Below are positions 62,101 through 64,000 of a DNA stretch of 64,000 nt, one piece after another. Within the stretch, counting starts at the first letter, position 1; each line of letters begins with the position of its first letter. The stretch is from Vigna angularis (lineage: Eukaryota > Streptophyta > Magnoliopsida > Fabales > Fabaceae), in NCBI RefSeq assembly GCF_016808095.1, contig NC_068971.1, positions 12,908,501 through 12,972,500 of the forward strand, written 5' to 3'. The notes under the pieces were generated by a model. The model worked only from the letters and a program-made list of their open reading frames with translations, was not told where the DNA came from and did not search any database. The position numbers and the translations under genes were made by a program.

Positions 62101-63586
62101 TATCTAATCAATCTCAACCAATTTTCCACGTGCTTCTTTTAATTTTAATATCAGAAAACTCTTTTATAAAAATCACTGGTAGAAACTAGTTATTTGATCA
62201 AGTCATTCTAATTTTGTGCACCTTAGACTCATTTTTCTGTTAGCATGACAATATGTATAAGTAAGCATAAAAGAACTTGTCATTTTTATCTAGTTATACG
62301 TATTTGCAAAAGCTTTGAGATTAAGACACAATGAAAGAAAATGTTTTATGCTTAGAAATGTTTCTTTAACATGTAAACAACATTAAATTAGGTTGAAATA
62401 TCAAACAAAAGGGAATTTAATTGTGATATCAAAACTTTTGCAAATTTAAGACGATCCATTAAGTTCATTTAAAAGACTTCACATCTAAAATACATTTTTG
62501 AAAGTAAAGAAAATAAATATAAAAAATAAAATGTTTTATATTAGTTCATCTTTATCATGTAAATTATGATTATTTTTTAGAAAATTATAAAGTTTCACCA
62601 TCAACTGATTATAAATATTTTTTACTCAAGTCGCTACTGGTATATGTTAAGTTTTCTTTTCTAACTAGACTCTCTAATATCATAACACACTTCTAAGAAA
62701 TAAGTTTAAGTTTTCTAAGACTAGATACAAAAATGTCAAACAGAAAATGCTTTATGTAGTTACATTTATAGCATTCATCTTGCATTTTCTTACTTGAAAT
62801 TTTGTTTTAATCAAACATGACTATTAACCTAACTATTAAAGATGAGTAGGTTTAATTCCTTATCTCCTTAAACATTTTACTATAAATCTATATTTTTTTA
62901 GAAAAATAAATAATTGAAGAAATTGGTAGAAAAACCCTTAAAATAGTTGAAGAATTCCTAAGCATGAGTGTCATCTTTCTAAGGTTTAGCATGAGAAGTG
63001 GCTTTTAATACACTAATTTAAAAAAGACTGTCATGTTTATTGAGTGTAATTTGTGCATTTGGGATAAGAATTGGATTTTAAAGAGAAATAAGAATTGGGT
63101 TTTAAAGAGAAAAGAGGCTTCCCACATGGTGGGTGACAACTCAAAAGCTCTCTTTGTGCTTACATCGATCTTCAACTAAGTTTATTTATTATTAATTGTA
63201 TCAACTTTTTCATCTCTTTCATCTATAAGTAGTTAAAGCTTTTTTTTCTAGGGCTTTGATATTGGAAAATACTCTTGCTTATTATCTTGAATTGAGGTAA
63301 ATCATCTAGTGAACCATGTATTTAGATATGATTATGGTTCATTCGTCGTCTTTTAGTCATTGAGCTTAAAACAAGTTTTTTTGTTGCCAAGTTACGGAGG
63401 GGATTAATGCTTAATAAAAGAACCTAGGTTCTTTTCAAATAAGGAGTTATGATTTGGCATAAATTTGACAAAAGATGCTAATGTTGAAATTCAAAGTGTA
63501 TAATTAAGTGTCACATAAGAAAGAATGGTGCTTAGTGAAATTTAACTTCAACACTTAATTTTGTTTGCACAAACTCAATTTGTTAG
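62101..63586. other. AT-rich stretch, nothing recognised
   Basis: The only structure noted is a duplicated 26-bp unit (GATAAGAATTGGATTTTAAA / AATAAGAATTGGGTTTTAAA) at about 63063-63115. Confidence 0.5.
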
Positions 63587-63768
63587 TTTAGTGCAAAAAC
63601 ACATTTTATAACAATTTTTTATATCGGTTACAATTCACCAGGTATAAAAAGTGGTATGGTAGCATAATTGTAAATAAAATAATAATTTCTATACTGGTTG
63701 TAATTATAACCCATATAAAAAGTGGATACAATGATATTTTTGTAATAAATAAGAAAACTTTCTATATC
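63587..63768. mobile_element. left part of a CACTA-like element, family of 45458
   Basis: GTGCAAAAACACATTTTATA, TATATCGGTTACAATTCACC, GGTATAAAAAGTGG and GCATAATTGTAAATAAAATA repeat, in the same order, the left subterminal zone of the element at 45458-45680. It is cut at 63768 by the next element. Confidence 0.65.
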
Positions 63769-64000
63769 CACTAGTAAAAAACGGGACTACTAACGCGCTC
63801 ATTATGGTTCGGTTGGTCAAAAACCGAAGCATAAAATGGAGCGGTGACATTTTTTAAATTATTGGGAAGTATATGCGTCGGTTCTATCTTAACCAAAGCC
63901 ATAAAACCCGCGAAAGATGCCAAGAAAAGACTTTTCAGTTGATAAATATCTCTATTCAGGGTTTTTAGCCTCGGTTATCCTCAAAACCGAGGCCAAAACC
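63769..64000. mobile_element. CACTA element nested in the previous one, truncated by the window
   Basis: CACTAGTAAAAAACGGGACT follows atc and interrupts a TCTATATC/GGTT subterminal unit of the host. ACTAACGCGC, GGAGCGGTGACATTTTTT and repeated TCGGTT/AACCGA motifs match the left end of the element at 4047 (ACGCGTTATA, GTGCGGTGGCATTTTCG). The right end lies outside. Confidence 0.7.

Overview
This is a eukaryotic, plant nuclear window. It is AT-rich, its genes are split by GT-AG introns, and it is packed with transposable-element debris. The repeat types (a MULE terminal repeat beginning GGGTTAAATATG, SIRE/Maximus-like LTR ends, Athila-like gag) and the proteins point to a legume, probably of the Phaseolus/Vigna group. 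That placement is inference from recognition, not from a search.

Two apparently intact protein genes are present, both on the + strand. (1) 37477-42988, nine exons, 479 residues: a mitochondrial class-III, PLP-dependent alanine-glyoxylate aminotransferase 2 homologue with a CCAAT/TATA promoter and a poly(A) signal. (2) 52049-58664, nine exons, 1076 residues: a PH-RCC1-FYVE-BRX protein of the PRAF family. All exon joins keep frame and rebuild the expected domains.

Everything else is repeat or gene fragment. 1-2990 is the 5' end of a minus-strand Athila-like Ty3/gypsy element (LTR, tRNA-Asp primer site, decayed gag with a zinc knuckle). 4047-6542, 10954-12637 and 24477-25502 are non-autonomous CACTA elements with 3-bp target duplications. 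The first carries a captured LRR-protein 5' end and the second a captured UGT72-like glycosyltransferase fragment. 6650-7545 is a LINE ORF2 tail. 15595-18257 is a dead Ty1/copia element that has lost its RT core and all three integrase catalytic acids. 19078-23231 and 31443-33245 are MULE-like elements with long terminal inverted repeats and 9-bp target duplications. 25861-27770 is a long fold-back. 45458-47870 is another CACTA-like element with a SIRE-like solo LTR inside it. 49260-51180 is a diverged tandem array split by a solo LTR. 59333-62100 holds minus-strand pieces of DPH2 and of an LRR receptor kinase beside a triplicated 460-bp block. The right edge has one CACTA element nested in another.

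The two genes do not form a pathway; they are ordinary housekeeping or signalling genes in a repeat-rich setting. I found no RNA genes and no CRISPR array. The most interesting content is the recurrent capture of gene fragments by CACTA-type elements that share termini but carry different cargo, plus LTRs that each carry arrays of their own short palindrome.
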